A stretch of 64,000 nucleotides of DNA from Caulobacter sp. NIBR1757 (GTDB lineage Bacteria > Pseudomonadota > Alphaproteobacteria > Caulobacterales > Caulobacteraceae), in the NCBI RefSeq assembly GCF_027912495.1, contig NZ_CP115463.1, forward strand, positions 4,166,501-4,230,500, in the 5' to 3' direction. Positions 1-8,091 of this stretch are shown here, piece after piece. Under the pieces are notes generated by a model that was not told the DNA's origin, ran no database searches, and was given only the letters and a program-made list of their open reading frames with translations. Position numbers and translations under genes: made by a program. How positions within the stretch are numbered: position 1 is the first letter of the stretch; each line of letters starts with the position of its first letter.

Positions 1-91
1 CGGCCGGGATGGCAAGCGTGACAGCGTCGACGGCGGTCTGGCCGGCGTAGCGCTTGCTGACGGAGGCGAACTGGATGAGCGGGGCGGGCAT
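1..91 (-). CDS. ABC transporter ATP-binding protein, N-terminal fragment
   Basis: The reverse strand from an ATG at 91 reads MPAPLIQFASVSKRYAGQTA and onward to the window edge. The phrase 'F.SVSKRYAGQTAVDAVTLAI' layout is the usual first beta-strand region of ABC ATPases, just ahead of the Walker A motif, which lies outside the window. Only 30 residues are visible, so the substrate cannot be named. The resemblance is to osmoprotectant, nitrate or iron-type importer ATPases, but this is inference. Confidence 0.6.
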   Translation of the reverse strand, partial: MPAPLIQFASVSKRYAGQTAVDAVTLAIPA

Positions 92-371
92 TGCAGGAAA
101 CCTAGCGGGTTGGCAGCGGGCCGCCAGCGGTTTCGTTTGTCGGCGGGTGGTTTGCCGGAACGAAGCGATTATAGCACGGATGGGCGGTGAGGGCTTGGGT
201 AATTCCGGCGTTTTTTCAACGCCTTGATACCACCTGGGGCGCGGCCAGGACCCACCTTGGCGTCGGCATTTTCCCACCTTTCTGCCCCTCCGAAACCATC
301 CTGGAACCACCTTGTGGCGCACCGGCCTGCGGCAAGGCGGGCCTGGGCCGGTGTGGCGGGTGAGTTTTGTC

Positions 372-397
372 GATGAATATGTCTAGACATATTCATC
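372..397. repeat. 26-bp perfect palindrome centred on TCTAGA (copy 1)
   Basis: This is a perfect inverted repeat of 26 bp whose core is AATATGTCTAGACATATT. It stands out as AT-rich sequence in GC-rich DNA. A second copy of the core lies at 16835-16852. The two copies share 25 nt when aligned (376-400 here; the reverse strand of 16828-16852 there), including an asymmetric CATCTTG extension. It lies 84 bp upstream of the start at 481. CTAG is usually a rare tetranucleotide in bacteria. It could be a regulator-binding site, or a mobile or structural palindrome. Confidence 0.85.
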
Positions 398-417
398 TTG
401 GGTCGGAGCAGCGCGGC

Positions 418-455
418 TTTCAAACTCTCCGCCTCTGGGGCGGAGAGTTGAATTC
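418..455. repeat. CAAACTCTCC-type hairpin element, single arm
   Basis: A hairpin is formed by TTTCAAACTCTCCGCC and GGCGGAGAGTTGAATTC around a short loop. The same arm type (CAAACTCTCC ... GGAGAGTTTGAATT) forms both ends of the element at 36428-36604, so this is a single-arm member of that family. It sits 26 bp upstream of the gene at 481. Of the gap 92-480, the rest shows nothing else that I can support. Confidence 0.6.
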
Positions 456-480
456 GGCGGGTTTCGGCTAGAGTGGGATC

Positions 481-1098
481 ATGACCGCCCTCTCCTCTCC
501 GGCCACCGCGCGCAACAAGGATCTCATTCTGGAGGTGCTGCGGGCGCATCTGCCGGCCAGTGGCCTGGTGCTCGAGGTCGCTTCGGGGGCGGGGGAGCAT
601 GCGGTGCATATGGCGGCCAGCCTGCCGGGGCTGACCTGGCAGCCGAGCGATCCCGATTCGCAGGCGCTGGCCAGTATCGCCGCCTGGCGCGCGCAGGCGG
701 GGACCGTGAACCTGCTGGCGCCGCTTGAACTGGACGCCGCCCGGCCGGACAACTGGCCGGTGCGGAGCGCGGACGCGATCGTCTGCATCAACATGATCCA
801 CATCTCGCCCTGGGCGGCGACGGAGGGGCTGTTCACGGGGGCGGGCCGGTTGCTGCCGGACGAGGGCGTGCTGGTCACCTACGGGCCGTATTTGGAAGAC
901 GAAGTAGAGACCGCCCCCTCCAACCTCGCGTTCGATACGAGCCTGAAGAGCCGTAACCCCGCCTGGGGCCTCCGGCGGCGAGAGAATGTAGAGGCGCTGG
1001 CCGCCAGGCACGGCCTCGCCCTCCACGCCCGCGTCGCCATGCCGGCCAACAATCTCAGTCTCGTCTTCCGGCGTTCCGCGAACATGAACGGGAGATGA
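481..1098 (+). CDS. DUF938 family SAM-dependent methyltransferase-like protein
   Basis: The 205-residue protein matches the DUF938 family in length and in most of its conserved blocks. These are an N-terminal ARNKDLILEVLRAHLP block, the glycine-rich SAM-type loop LEVASGAGEHA (about residues 31-41), WQPSDPD, INMIHISPW (about 101-109), the TAPSN motif, and the C-terminal MPANNLSLVFRR signature. Members have a class-I methyltransferase fold, but no substrate has been established for the family. It stands alone in its orientation, preceded by two palindromic elements. The family assignment is firm; the reaction is unknown. Confidence 0.85.
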   Translation: MTALSSPATARNKDLILEVLRAHLPASGLVLEVASGAGEHAVHMAASLPGLTWQPSDPDSQALASIAAWRAQAGTVNLLAPLELDAARPDNWPVRSADAIVCINMIHISPWAATEGLFTGAGRLLPDEGVLVTYGPYLEDEVETAPSNLAFDTSLKSRNPAWGLRRRENVEALAARHGLALHARVAMPANNLSLVFRRSANMNGR

Positions 1099-1196
1099 CC
1101 AGCGCCGTTCAGGTTGGGCTCAAGTCGGCCCTGTCATAACGCCTCCAACGACGGGGGCCACGGATGGTCCGAACCACCCGCCGGGGAGATTAGACC

Positions 1197-1697
1197 ATGA
1201 AGAAGTTCCTGATCGCCGCCGTCGCGCTGTCGGTTCTGGGTTCCGCCGGCGCCGCCGCGGCCCAGCCCTACGGCGGGGCCGGTGGCTATGAGCGCCGCGA
1301 CGAACGTCGTGACGACCGCTACGACCGTCGCGACGAGCGCCGGGACGATCGCGCCGAACGCCGCGATGACCGCTACGACCGCCGCGATGACCGTCGCGAC
1401 GACCGCTACGAGCGCCGGGACGACCGTCGTGACAGCCGTTACGAGCGCCGCGCCGATCGTCGCTACAACGCCGGCCGCTACTACGCCCCGCGTGGCTACC
1501 AGGCCAACCGTCGCTGGCAGCGCGGCCAGTACCTGCCCCCGGCCTACCGGGATCGCGGCTACTACGTCGACTACCGCGCCTACCGCCTGCCCCCGCCCCC
1601 GCGCGGCTATGGCTACTACCGCCACGGCGACGACGTCATCCTGACGGCCATCGCCACCGGCCTGATCGCCTCGGTGGTCTTCAACCTCTTCGACTAG
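1197..1697 (+). CDS. RcnB family secreted protein with RRDDR repeats
   Basis: This is a 166-residue protein. A signal peptide occupies about residues 1-22, cleaved after AAAAQ or nearby. Residues about 32-80 are a highly charged low-complexity tract of RRDDR/RRDER/RYERRD repeats. The C-terminal domain carries GYYVDYRAYRLPPPPRGY and ends in a hydrophobic DDVILTAIATGLIASVV segment, the hallmark of the RcnB family (periplasmic nickel/cobalt homeostasis proteins in enterobacteria). In alphaproteobacteria the metal role is unproven. A GGGGAGAT ribosome site precedes the ATG, and a strong hairpin terminator follows at 1726-1753. Confidence 0.8.
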   Translation: MKKFLIAAVALSVLGSAGAAAAQPYGGAGGYERRDERRDDRYDRRDERRDDRAERRDDRYDRRDDRRDDRYERRDDRRDSRYERRADRRYNAGRYYAPRGYQANRRWQRGQYLPPAYRDRGYYVDYRAYRLPPPPRGYGYYRHGDDVILTAIATGLIASVVFNLFD

Positions 1698-1725
1698 GAA
1701 CCGTCCCTTCCTGGCGATGCGTAAG

Positions 1726-1753
1726 ACGCCCCCGGAGTTCGCTCCGGGGGCGT
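1726..1753. terminator. Intrinsic terminator, probably bidirectional
   Basis: A perfect 12-bp stem (ACGCCCCCGGAG and CTCCGGGGGCGT) with a TTCG tetraloop lies between the convergent RcnB-like gene (stop 1697) and GNAT gene (stop 1762). The T-tract is short on either side (TT), so termination strength is inferred from the stem. Confidence 0.75.
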
Positions 1754-1761
1754 TTCCGCGT

Positions 1762-2229
1762 TCAGGGAATGGCGCGCGCCATCCAGACGTCGCATCGCTG
1801 ATAGGGGGTTTCCTGCCGCGGCAGGTCGGTGAAGCCCATGGCGCGATAGAGGCCCAGCGCCGGACCCAGGGCCGAATTGGTCTCCAGGTACAGGCGGCCG
1901 GCGCCCATGGTCCCGGCCCCGTCGATACAGGCCTGCATCAGGGCGCGGCCCAGGCCCGTGCCGCGCGCCGCCTCATCGACAGTCATCTTGATAACCTCCA
2001 GCCCGCCACCGTGGTCGGCCGGCACGACCTTCAGGCCGACGCAGCCGATGGCCCGGCCGCTCTCGTCCTCGGCCATGAAGATGCGGCCGCCGGGATCGAT
2101 GACCTTGCCGACCGGATCGTCCAGCACCTCCAGGTCGCTGGGCTCCAGGGCGAAGTGGCGGGTGATCCAGGCCTCGTTGAGGCGTTTCCAGGCCTCGGCG
2201 TGACGGGGTTCGAAATCGACGATGCGCAT
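1762..2229 (-). CDS. GNAT family N-acetyltransferase
   Basis: 155 residues starting MRIVDFEPRHAEAW. The acetyl-CoA-binding motif A is visible as VIKMTVDEAARGTGLGRALMQ (R/Q-x-x-G-x-G/A form), followed by YLETNSALGPALGLYRAMGF, a typical motif B. It ends with a substrate-side CDVWMARAIP tail. In-frame ATGs lie upstream at 2241 and 2265, but the family normally begins at the chosen start. The gene is divergent from the aminotransferase at 2282 and they share a promoter region of about 50 bp. The acyl acceptor cannot be told. Confidence 0.85.
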   Translation of the reverse strand: MRIVDFEPRHAEAWKRLNEAWITRHFALEPSDLEVLDDPVGKVIDPGGRIFMAEDESGRAIGCVGLKVVPADHGGGLEVIKMTVDEAARGTGLGRALMQACIDGAGTMGAGRLYLETNSALGPALGLYRAMGFTDLPRQETPYQRCDVWMARAIP

Positions 2230-2281
2230 GGCATGAAGCATGGGCGCCGCACCGGTCGCTTGCAAGATTTGGAGCCGTCCC

Positions 2282-3442
2282 GTGGTCCATCCCGTCTACG
2301 CCGATCTGCCGACCACCATCTTCGAGGTGATGAGCGGCCTGGCGCGCGACACCGGGGCGATCAACCTGGGCCAGGGGTTTCCGGACGAGCCCGGCCCGCT
2401 GGCGGTGCGCGAGAAGGCGGCCTGGGAGGTGGTGAACGGCTACAACCAGTATCCGCCGATGCGGGGACTGCCGGACCTGCGCGAGGCGGCGGCGCGGCAT
2501 TATGCGAAATTCCAGGGGCTGGATCTGGACGGCCTGGCGGAGGTGACGGTGACCTCGGGGGCGACCGAGGCGCTGGCGGCGGCGTTTCTGTCGCTGATCT
2601 CGCCGGGGGACGAGGTGGTGCTGTTCCAGCCGCTGTACGACGCCTACCTGCCGATGGTGCGGCGCTGCGGCGGGATCCCGAGGCTGGCGACCCTGCGACC
2701 GCCGGATTTCCGCATTGATCGGGCCATGCTGGAGGCGGTGTTCAGTCCACGGACGAAACTGGTGGTGCTGAACAATCCGGTCAATCCGGCCGCCACCCTG
2801 TGGGCCGACGAGGACCTGGCGCTGCTGGCGCAGTTCTGCGTGGCGCATGACGCCATCGCCGTCTGCGACGAGGTCTGGGAGCAGATCGCCTTCGACGGGC
2901 GGGTGTTTCGGCCGCTGATGGGCTTTCCGGGGATGCGCGAGCGGACGGTGAAGATCGGCTCGGCGGGCAAGATGTTCGCCATGACCGGCTGGAAGGTCGG
3001 GCTCCTGTGCGCCGCGCCGCCGCTGATGAAGGCTCTCGCCGGGGCGCACCAGTTTTTGACCTTCACGACGCCGCCGAACCTGCAGGCGGCGGTGGCCTGG
3101 GGGTTGGACAACTGTTCCGACTGGTTCGAGCGGATGCCGCTGGACCTGCAGCGGTCGCGGGACCGGTTGGCGGCGGGGCTGGAGGCGTCGGGATTCAGGG
3201 TGCTGCCGGCGGCGGGGACCTATTTCCTCAACGTCGATCTGGCGGCGTCAGGGATTGAGGAGCCGGACGCGGACTTCTGCCTGCGGGCCGTGAAGGACCA
3301 TGGCATCGCGGCCATCCCGATCTCGGCGTTTTATGAGACGGACGCGCCGAGGAACCTCATCCGCCTGTGCTTCGCCAAACGAGATGAGACGATTGATGCG
3401 GGGGTGGAGCGATTGGGGCGGGCGCGGGGGACAGGTTCGTAG
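2282..3442 (+). CDS. Class I/II PLP-dependent aminotransferase (methionine/kynurenine aminotransferase-like)
   Basis: 386 residues from a GTG start preceded by GGAG at 2271-2274; the open frame extends back to an ATG at 2240 without family similarity. It has the NLGQGFPDEP N-terminal signature, the SGATEALAAA phosphate-binding helix, NNPVNPAA, CDEVWEQ, and the Schiff-base lysine in GSAGKMFAMTGWKVG. The profile resembles YbdL-like methionine aminotransferases and DapC-like succinyldiaminopimelate aminotransferases, which cannot be separated by eye. The last five codons and the TAG stop are inside the left arm of the REP-like element at 3427-3550, so the C-terminus is contributed by repeat DNA. 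Confidence 0.85.
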   Translation: MVHPVYADLPTTIFEVMSGLARDTGAINLGQGFPDEPGPLAVREKAAWEVVNGYNQYPPMRGLPDLREAAARHYAKFQGLDLDGLAEVTVTSGATEALAAAFLSLISPGDEVVLFQPLYDAYLPMVRRCGGIPRLATLRPPDFRIDRAMLEAVFSPRTKLVVLNNPVNPAATLWADEDLALLAQFCVAHDAIAVCDEVWEQIAFDGRVFRPLMGFPGMRERTVKIGSAGKMFAMTGWKVGLLCAAPPLMKALAGAHQFLTFTTPPNLQAAVAWGLDNCSDWFERMPLDLQRSRDRLAAGLEASGFRVLPAAGTYFLNVDLAASGIEEPDADFCLRAVKDHGIAAIPISAFYETDAPRNLIRLCFAKRDETIDAGVERLGRARGTGS

Positions 3443-3550
3443 CGAAGCTGCGTACCTGTCCCCGGTCAGCACGGACGGCTGGATTTGCGCAGGACCAGCC
3501 GTCGGCGCAAGCCGGGGACATGTAGGCGGCCAGGCCGCCAACACGTCCCC
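3427..3550. repeat. REP-like inverted pair (BIME) between convergent genes
   Basis: Left arm 3427-3463 and right arm 3514-3550 are each GGGGACA...TGTCCCC-type hairpins with a GTAG-type foot. The arms face each other, with a GGTCAGCAC flank (type alpha) inside the left arm and a GGCTTGCGC flank (type beta, reverse strand) inside the right arm. The spacer between the arms is 50 bp. The element overlaps the aminotransferase stop codon and ends 2 bp from the stop of the convergent dehydrogenase. Confidence 0.85.
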
Positions 3551-3552
3551 CG

Positions 3553-4323
3553 TCAGATCGTTGCGCCGCCGTCGACGACGAGGGCCTGGCCGGTCATGAA
3601 GCTGCCGGCGTCGGAGGCGAGGTAGACCGCCGCCCCGGCGATTTCGTCGGGCTCGCCGATGCGGCGCAGCGGCACCGGGTCGGTGGCGCGGCGCAGGGTT
3701 TCGGGGTTGGACCACAGGGCTTTGGCGAAGTCCGTCTTCACCAGGCCGGGCGCGATGCAGTTCACGCGGATGCCGTGCGGGCCGTATTCGTGGGCCAGGT
3801 TGCGGGCCAGCTGGAAGTCGGCGGCCTTGGAGACGTTGTAGGCGCCGATCACCGGGCTGCCGCGCAGGCCGCCGATGCTGGAGACGATGATCACGCTGCC
3901 GGCGCCGCGCTCCTTCATCTCCGGGATGCACATGCTGATCAGCCAGTGGTTGGCGATGACGTTGTTCTCGAGGATCTTGCGGAACTGGTCGTCCTCGATG
4001 CCGGCCATCGGGCCATAGTAGGGGTTGGAGGCGGCGTTGCAGACGACGATGTCGACCTTGCCGAAGGCCTTGCGGGTCTCGTCGACCAGGCGCTGAAGGT
4101 CGTCCTTCGAGGAGATGTTGGCCGGCACGGCGATGGCCGCGCCCGGGTACTTCGCATTGATCTCGGCGGCGACCTCCTCACAGGGGCCGGCCTTGCGCGA
4201 GGAGATGGTCACCTTGGCGCCGTGCTGGGCCATGCGCTCGGCGATGGCCTTGCCGATGCCCCGCGAGGAGCCGGTGATGACGGCGACCTTGCCGGTCAGG
4301 TCGAACAGCGTGCCTTCGGTCAT
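3553..4323 (-). CDS. SDR family NAD(P)-dependent oxidoreductase
   Basis: 256 residues, the standard classical SDR length. It carries the TGSSRGIG nucleotide-binding motif (about residues 17-24), CNAAS in place of NNAG (about 95), the catalytic serine in IIVSSIGG (about 143), and the YNVSK active-site pair (about 157-161). The last strand ends GQALVVDGGATI. This group includes 3-oxoacyl-ACP-reductase-like and alcohol-dehydrogenase-type SDRs; the substrate is not evident. A TCAAAC-N4-GTTTGA inverted repeat immediately upstream suggests control by a TetR-type repressor. The stop lies 2 bp from a REP-like arm. Confidence 0.88.
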   Translation of the reverse strand: MTEGTLFDLTGKVAVITGSSRGIGKAIAERMAQHGAKVTISSRKAGPCEEVAAEINAKYPGAAIAVPANISSKDDLQRLVDETRKAFGKVDIVVCNAASNPYYGPMAGIEDDQFRKILENNVIANHWLISMCIPEMKERGAGSVIIVSSIGGLRGSPVIGAYNVSKAADFQLARNLAHEYGPHGIRVNCIAPGLVKTDFAKALWSNPETLRRATDPVPLRRIGEPDEIAGAAVYLASDAGSFMTGQALVVDGGATI

Positions 4324-4336
4324 GGCGCATTCCCTC

Positions 4337-4352
4337 TCAAACGTTTGTTTGA
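4337..4352. promoter_or_regulatory. Candidate repressor operator upstream of the SDR gene
   Basis: The sequence TCAAACGTTTGTTTGA contains a TCAAAC-N4-GTTTGA inverted repeat and, nested inside, the perfect palindrome CAAACGTTTG. It lies 14-29 bp upstream of the ATG at 4323. The A/T-rich dyad in a GC-rich context fits a TetR-family operator of a lipid or alcohol catabolic gene, which is inference. No cognate regulator gene is adjacent. Confidence 0.45.
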
Positions 4353-4380
4353 AGGCAAACTACCGGCGGCTGGCGCTACG

Positions 4381-5529
4381 TCAAGCGGGGCCGGCGGCGA
4401 GGCGTGCAAACTCGAGCAGGGCCTTCGACTGCACCTCCGGGATCGAGCCATCGGCGCGGGGGCCGACGTTGAGCAGCAGGTTGCCGCCATCGGCCTTCAC
4501 CTCGGCGAAGAGGTCGGCGATGTCCTGGCCGGTCATGTAGTCGTCGGTGGCCTCGGCGGCGTTGTAGCCGAAGGCGAGGCCCAGACCCCGGGTCGATTCC
4601 CACTTCACCCCCTTGAGGTGGGCGCCCGAGCCGTATTCGACGGTGCGGAAGTCGCAGTGCGGCGGCGGCGCCCCGCCGTTGAAATGCACCCCGTTCTTCT
4701 GGATGCTGTCCTTGATGCGATCGTTGAAGGCGGCGCAGGCGGCGGGCTCCCGCAGGCTCTCGAACAGGGGGGTGACGCCCAGCCAGCGGTCGTTGATCAC
4801 CCCGTCCGGCACGACCGCATAGTAGTGGGCGAAGAGCTCGGGCAGGTCCTCGGCGCTCGGCCAGGCGATGTCGTTCCACAGCACGGAGGGCTGATAGCGG
4901 TCGATCAGTTCCTTGGCCTGGGCGAGCGCATAAGCGCGATAGTCGTCGCTGGTCGGCACGGCGGCGAACATCTCGCCCATGTTGCGGATCAGCCGGGGAT
5001 GGGCCGTCCAGTCGAGGCCGCCGGAATAGTAGAGGCCAAAGCGCATGCCCCGCTTGCGGACCGCGGCGGCCAGCTCGCCGACGAAGTCACGCTGGCTGTT
5101 CCAGCCGGGCTTCCAGGGGTTGGGGACGCTGGTGGGCCAGAGGCAGTAGCCGTCGTGGTGCTTGGTGACGAAGACGACGTATTTGGCGCCGGCCGCCAGG
5201 AAGAGATCGGCCCAGGCATCGGCGTCGAAGGCCTGGGAAGCCTCGTCGAAGGGGGCGCGGAAGGCGTCGTAGGGCGCGTCGCCGTAGTGCTCGGCATGGT
5301 GTTTGGCGGTCGGGCTGGTCGGGTCGCGCAGGGCGTTGGCGTACCATTCGGCATAGGGGCCGAGCACGAAGGCGTTGTCATAGTCGCTGACGAACAGATC
5401 GCTGATCGACACCCCCGGCGGGGCGAAGGCGGGGATGGCGAACATGCCCCAGTGGATGAAGACGCCGAACTGCGGCTCGGCGTACCAGGCCGGCACGGGC
5501 CGGTCCTTGAAGGCGCTGAAATCGGCCAA
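4381..5529 (-). CDS. Alpha-L-fucosidase, glycoside hydrolase family 29
   Basis: 382 residues covering the GH29 catalytic barrel. Visible family blocks are WYAEPQFGVFIHWGMFAIPAF at the N-terminus, KYVVFVTKHHDGYCLWPT (the substrate-binding HHDGF-like motif), FGLYYSGGLDW, and SVLWNDIAWP, whose Asp is the expected catalytic nucleophile. The C-terminal part has NLLLNVGPRADGSIP. There is no signal peptide and no C-terminal beta-sandwich, so it is shorter than many GH29 enzymes and probably cytoplasmic. It would release fucose from oligosaccharides. It has no obvious sugar-utilisation neighbours. Confidence 0.9.
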   Translation of the reverse strand: MADFSAFKDRPVPAWYAEPQFGVFIHWGMFAIPAFAPPGVSISDLFVSDYDNAFVLGPYAEWYANALRDPTSPTAKHHAEHYGDAPYDAFRAPFDEASQAFDADAWADLFLAAGAKYVVFVTKHHDGYCLWPTSVPNPWKPGWNSQRDFVGELAAAVRKRGMRFGLYYSGGLDWTAHPRLIRNMGEMFAAVPTSDDYRAYALAQAKELIDRYQPSVLWNDIAWPSAEDLPELFAHYYAVVPDGVINDRWLGVTPLFESLREPAACAAFNDRIKDSIQKNGVHFNGGAPPPHCDFRTVEYGSGAHLKGVKWESTRGLGLAFGYNAAEATDDYMTGQDIADLFAEVKADGGNLLLNVGPRADGSIPEVQSKALLEFARLAAGPA

Positions 5530-5631
5530 TGCATCCTCCGGCGCGGGTCTGGACGCCCACGTTCACGGTCAGCCTAGGCAGCCGGATCGGTCACGACAAT
5601 GCGGTTCCCCAAGGTCCGCTGCTGAAAAAAG

Positions 5632-6390
5632 TCAGGCGCATTTGGGCCAGCCGCCCATGTCGAGGTGAAAGTGGTTGGCGTGCTCGGCGTTGTAGTCGGG
5701 GCTCAGCACGGTGAGGAAAACCTTGCAGGCCCCGTCGCGCACCCGGTGCAGGAATTTGCCCTTGGGACCGGGATCGTTCCAGTCATTCTGTACACTGATG
5801 ATCGTGCCGTCGGCGAGGCGGAAGCCGGCGATGTCGATGGCGTTGGCCAGGGCGTGTTCGCTGACCGGACCCTCGGCCTGGCCGTAGATGCGGCGGCAGC
5901 TGTAGCTGCCGTAGTGGTCGATGCCGACCACGGCCTGGTCGAGTTCGGCGAAGGCGGCGGTCTGCACCACCTGCCGCTCCCAGAGGGCGACGGCGAGGGC
6001 CTCCTTGCAGGTCATGGCGGCGTCGGCGGGCTTCAGCGGGGCCATGCCGGAGCGGATCTGCAGGGCGTCGTTGACCACGCAGAAGCTGTTCGAGCTGGCG
6101 GGTGTCTCGGCGTAGTCGATGCCGCCGGCCTTGAGGATGGCGCGGCAGGCGGCCGGGTCGGCCCCGGCCCGGGCGGCCTTGACCTTGGTGGCGGCGCCGA
6201 CCGGATCGACCAGGGTCAGCTTCTTCCACGGCAGGTGCTGGCCGGGGATGGCGCGGTCGGCGACCAAACCCATGATCCCGACCAGCACCCACAGCAGCAC
6301 GAAGCCCACGAGCCGCGCCGCCAGGGTCTGGCGACGGGCGTGGTGGACGATATGCGGCTTGTCAGGGTGCGGTACGCGGTATCCGGCCAT
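5632..6390 (-). CDS. Extensin-like family protein (paralogue 1)
   Basis: 252 residues: a cytoplasmic N-terminus, one membrane anchor (about residues 25-45), then an extracytoplasmic extensin-like C-terminal domain. The HALANAIDIAGF and HANHFHLDMGGW motifs provide the His/Asp/His set expected of a D-Ala-D-Ala carboxypeptidase-like (VanY-type) metal site. Conserved cysteines sit in SFCVVND, MTCKEAL, SYSCRRIYG and GACKVF. It is in tandem with a close paralogue at 6456-7193. A cell-wall role is inferred from the fold; the enzymatic activity of this family is not established. Confidence 0.8.
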   Translation of the reverse strand: MAGYRVPHPDKPHIVHHARRQTLAARLVGFVLLWVLVGIMGLVADRAIPGQHLPWKKLTLVDPVGAATKVKAARAGADPAACRAILKAGGIDYAETPASSNSFCVVNDALQIRSGMAPLKPADAAMTCKEALAVALWERQVVQTAAFAELDQAVVGIDHYGSYSCRRIYGQAEGPVSEHALANAIDIAGFRLADGTIISVQNDWNDPGPKGKFLHRVRDGACKVFLTVLSPDYNAEHANHFHLDMGGWPKCA

Positions 6391-6455
6391 GAGGGGTCAA
6401 AGGTTAACGGCGAAGGCGGCCATAGCATGACACGGACCGCCGTTCACCCTTGTGC

Positions 6456-7193
6456 TCAACGACAGATCGACCAGAGGCCCATGTCGAGGTGGAAGTGGTT
6501 GGCGTGGGCGGCGTTGTAGTCGGGACCGAGGGTTGTGCCGAACAGGCGGCAGGCGCCGGCTCTGACCTGCCGCAGGAACGCGCCCTTGGGGCCGGGGTCG
6601 CGATAGTCGCGCAACACCGAGATGTCGGTCCCGTCCAGCAGCCGGAAGCCGGCGACATCGAGGGCCGAGGCGGTGGCGTGGTTGCTCGGCCGGGCCCCCT
6701 CCTGGCTGTAGATCGTCCGGCAGGCATAGGTCCCGAAATGCTCGACCCGCGCCAGATCGGTTCCCAGGGTCTTGCGGGCGGCCGGTTCGACAACATGGCG
6801 GCGCCAGACGGCGTAGTTCAGGGCCAGGTCACAGCGCATCGTCGGGCCGCGAGGGCTGAGCATCGGGTCGGCGAGCCGCAAGCTGTTGGCCGTGGAACAG
6901 AAGCCCTGGCTGCGGTCCGGCGCCTCGGTGAAGGTCAGGCCGGCGTCGTCCAGCGCCTGGCGGCAGCGGGCAGGATCGGCGGCGATGCGGGCCAGCTTCC
7001 ACTTGGTGGCCAGGCCGATCGGCTGGCTCATCGAGAACGGCTTCCAGGGCAGGTCCTGCGGCGCGGCGGTGCGATCGACCCAGGCGACGGCCAGCAAAGC
7101 GGCGAGGATCAGCTCCAGCCCCGTCGCTGCCACGCCGGCCAGCGCCCTCTGCGAGGGGGTGACGGGCGGCAGGGTGGGCAGGGTCAGGCGCAT
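6456..7193 (-). CDS. Extensin-like family protein (paralogue 2)
   Basis: 245 residues from the ATG at 7193; the open frame runs on to 7274 but would then collide with the divergent gene at 7273. It has one N-terminal membrane segment (about residues 20-40) followed by the same domain as its neighbour: HATASALDVAGF, HFGTYACRTIYSQEG, YRDPGPKGAFLRQVRAGACR and HANHFHLDMGLWS. The two proteins appear to have the same domain order and the same cysteine placement, so they probably arose by tandem duplication. They may be transcribed together, since the gap is 65 bp. Confidence 0.8.
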   Translation of the reverse strand: MRLTLPTLPPVTPSQRALAGVAATGLELILAALLAVAWVDRTAAPQDLPWKPFSMSQPIGLATKWKLARIAADPARCRQALDDAGLTFTEAPDRSQGFCSTANSLRLADPMLSPRGPTMRCDLALNYAVWRRHVVEPAARKTLGTDLARVEHFGTYACRTIYSQEGARPSNHATASALDVAGFRLLDGTDISVLRDYRDPGPKGAFLRQVRAGACRLFGTTLGPDYNAAHANHFHLDMGLWSICR

Positions 7194-7272
7194 GGCAGAG
7201 GCTACAACGCGCGACATGCAGGTTTGTTGGAGGCGGCTTGACCATCGGCCGGCCTCCGCCCAAGTGGGCGGC

Positions 7273-8091
7273 ATGATCCTCGATTTCGCTCCCGACCAGG
7301 CCGTGTCCGCCGACTTCCGCCGGGAGATCGAGGCGCGGCTGGCCCGTGTCTGCGCCGAGGAGGGGGCGAGGCCCTTGCTGGCCGTGGAGTCGGGCAGCCG
7401 GGCCTGGGGCTTCCATTCGCCGGATAGCGACTACGACTGCCGGTTCCTCTATCTGCGGCCGGTCGATGACTACCTGGCCCTGCGGCCCGTCCGGGACGTC
7501 ATCGAGCGGCCGATCATCGACGAGATCGACCTGGGCGGCTGGGATATCGGCAAGGCGCTGCGTCTGATGGCGCGGGGCAACGCCATCGTCGCCGAATGGA
7601 TGAGCTCGCCCATCGTCTACGCCGAGGCGCCGGGGTTCCGCGAAACCTTCCAGCCGCTGGTCAACGACTGGCGGGCCCTGCACGGGGATGTCGCCCACTA
7701 TTTCGGCCTGGCGCGGCGCCAGTGGGCCGGGTTCATCGAGAACCGCGATGAGGTGAAGCTGAAGAAGTATTTCTATGTCATCCGCCCGGCCGTGGCCCTG
7801 CACTGGCTGCGGGTGCGCGAGGACGCCCCGCCGATGAACCTGCCGGCCCTGCTGGAGGGCGTCAGCCTGCCGGCGGAGACGGCGAGCGCCCTGGCCGAGC
7901 TGCGCCGGGCCAAGCAGGCGGCGGGTGAAGGGGTCGGGGTCGGCCCACGCATCGCGGCGCTTGACGGCTATATCGGCGAGCAGATGGACTGGGGCCGGGC
8001 GGCCCGCTCCACCCTGCCCCGGGCCGAGACCGAGGCCCTGTGGGCCCGTTCGCAGGCCTGGTTCACCGCCCTGGTCAGGAGCCAGGGGTGA
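7273..8091 (+). CDS. Nucleotidyltransferase superfamily protein (YcgL/COG3541-like)
   Basis: 272 residues starting MILDFAPDQ; upstream in-frame codons overlap the divergent extensin gene and lack similarity. The polymerase-beta-type motif is present as ESGSRAWGFHSPDSDYDCRF (about residues 38-57), with G-S and D-x-D spacing typical of nucleotidyltransferases. WMSSPIVY and KKYFYVIRPAVALHWL follow, as in the predicted nucleotidyltransferases of COG3541. The substrate is unknown. The stop TGA overlaps the GTG start of the next gene by 4 nt, so the two are probably translationally coupled. Confidence 0.8.
   Translation: MILDFAPDQAVSADFRREIEARLARVCAEEGARPLLAVESGSRAWGFHSPDSDYDCRFLYLRPVDDYLALRPVRDVIERPIIDEIDLGGWDIGKALRLMARGNAIVAEWMSSPIVYAEAPGFRETFQPLVNDWRALHGDVAHYFGLARRQWAGFIENRDEVKLKKYFYVIRPAVALHWLRVREDAPPMNLPALLEGVSLPAETASALAELRRAKQAAGEGVGVGPRIAALDGYIGEQMDWGRAARSTLPRAETEALWARSQAWFTALVRSQG

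Noticed and set aside
1290..1440. GCCGCGACGACCG-type tandem DNA repeats as a regulatory repeat
   Set aside because: They lie within the RcnB-like gene and are explained by the RRDDR protein repeats.
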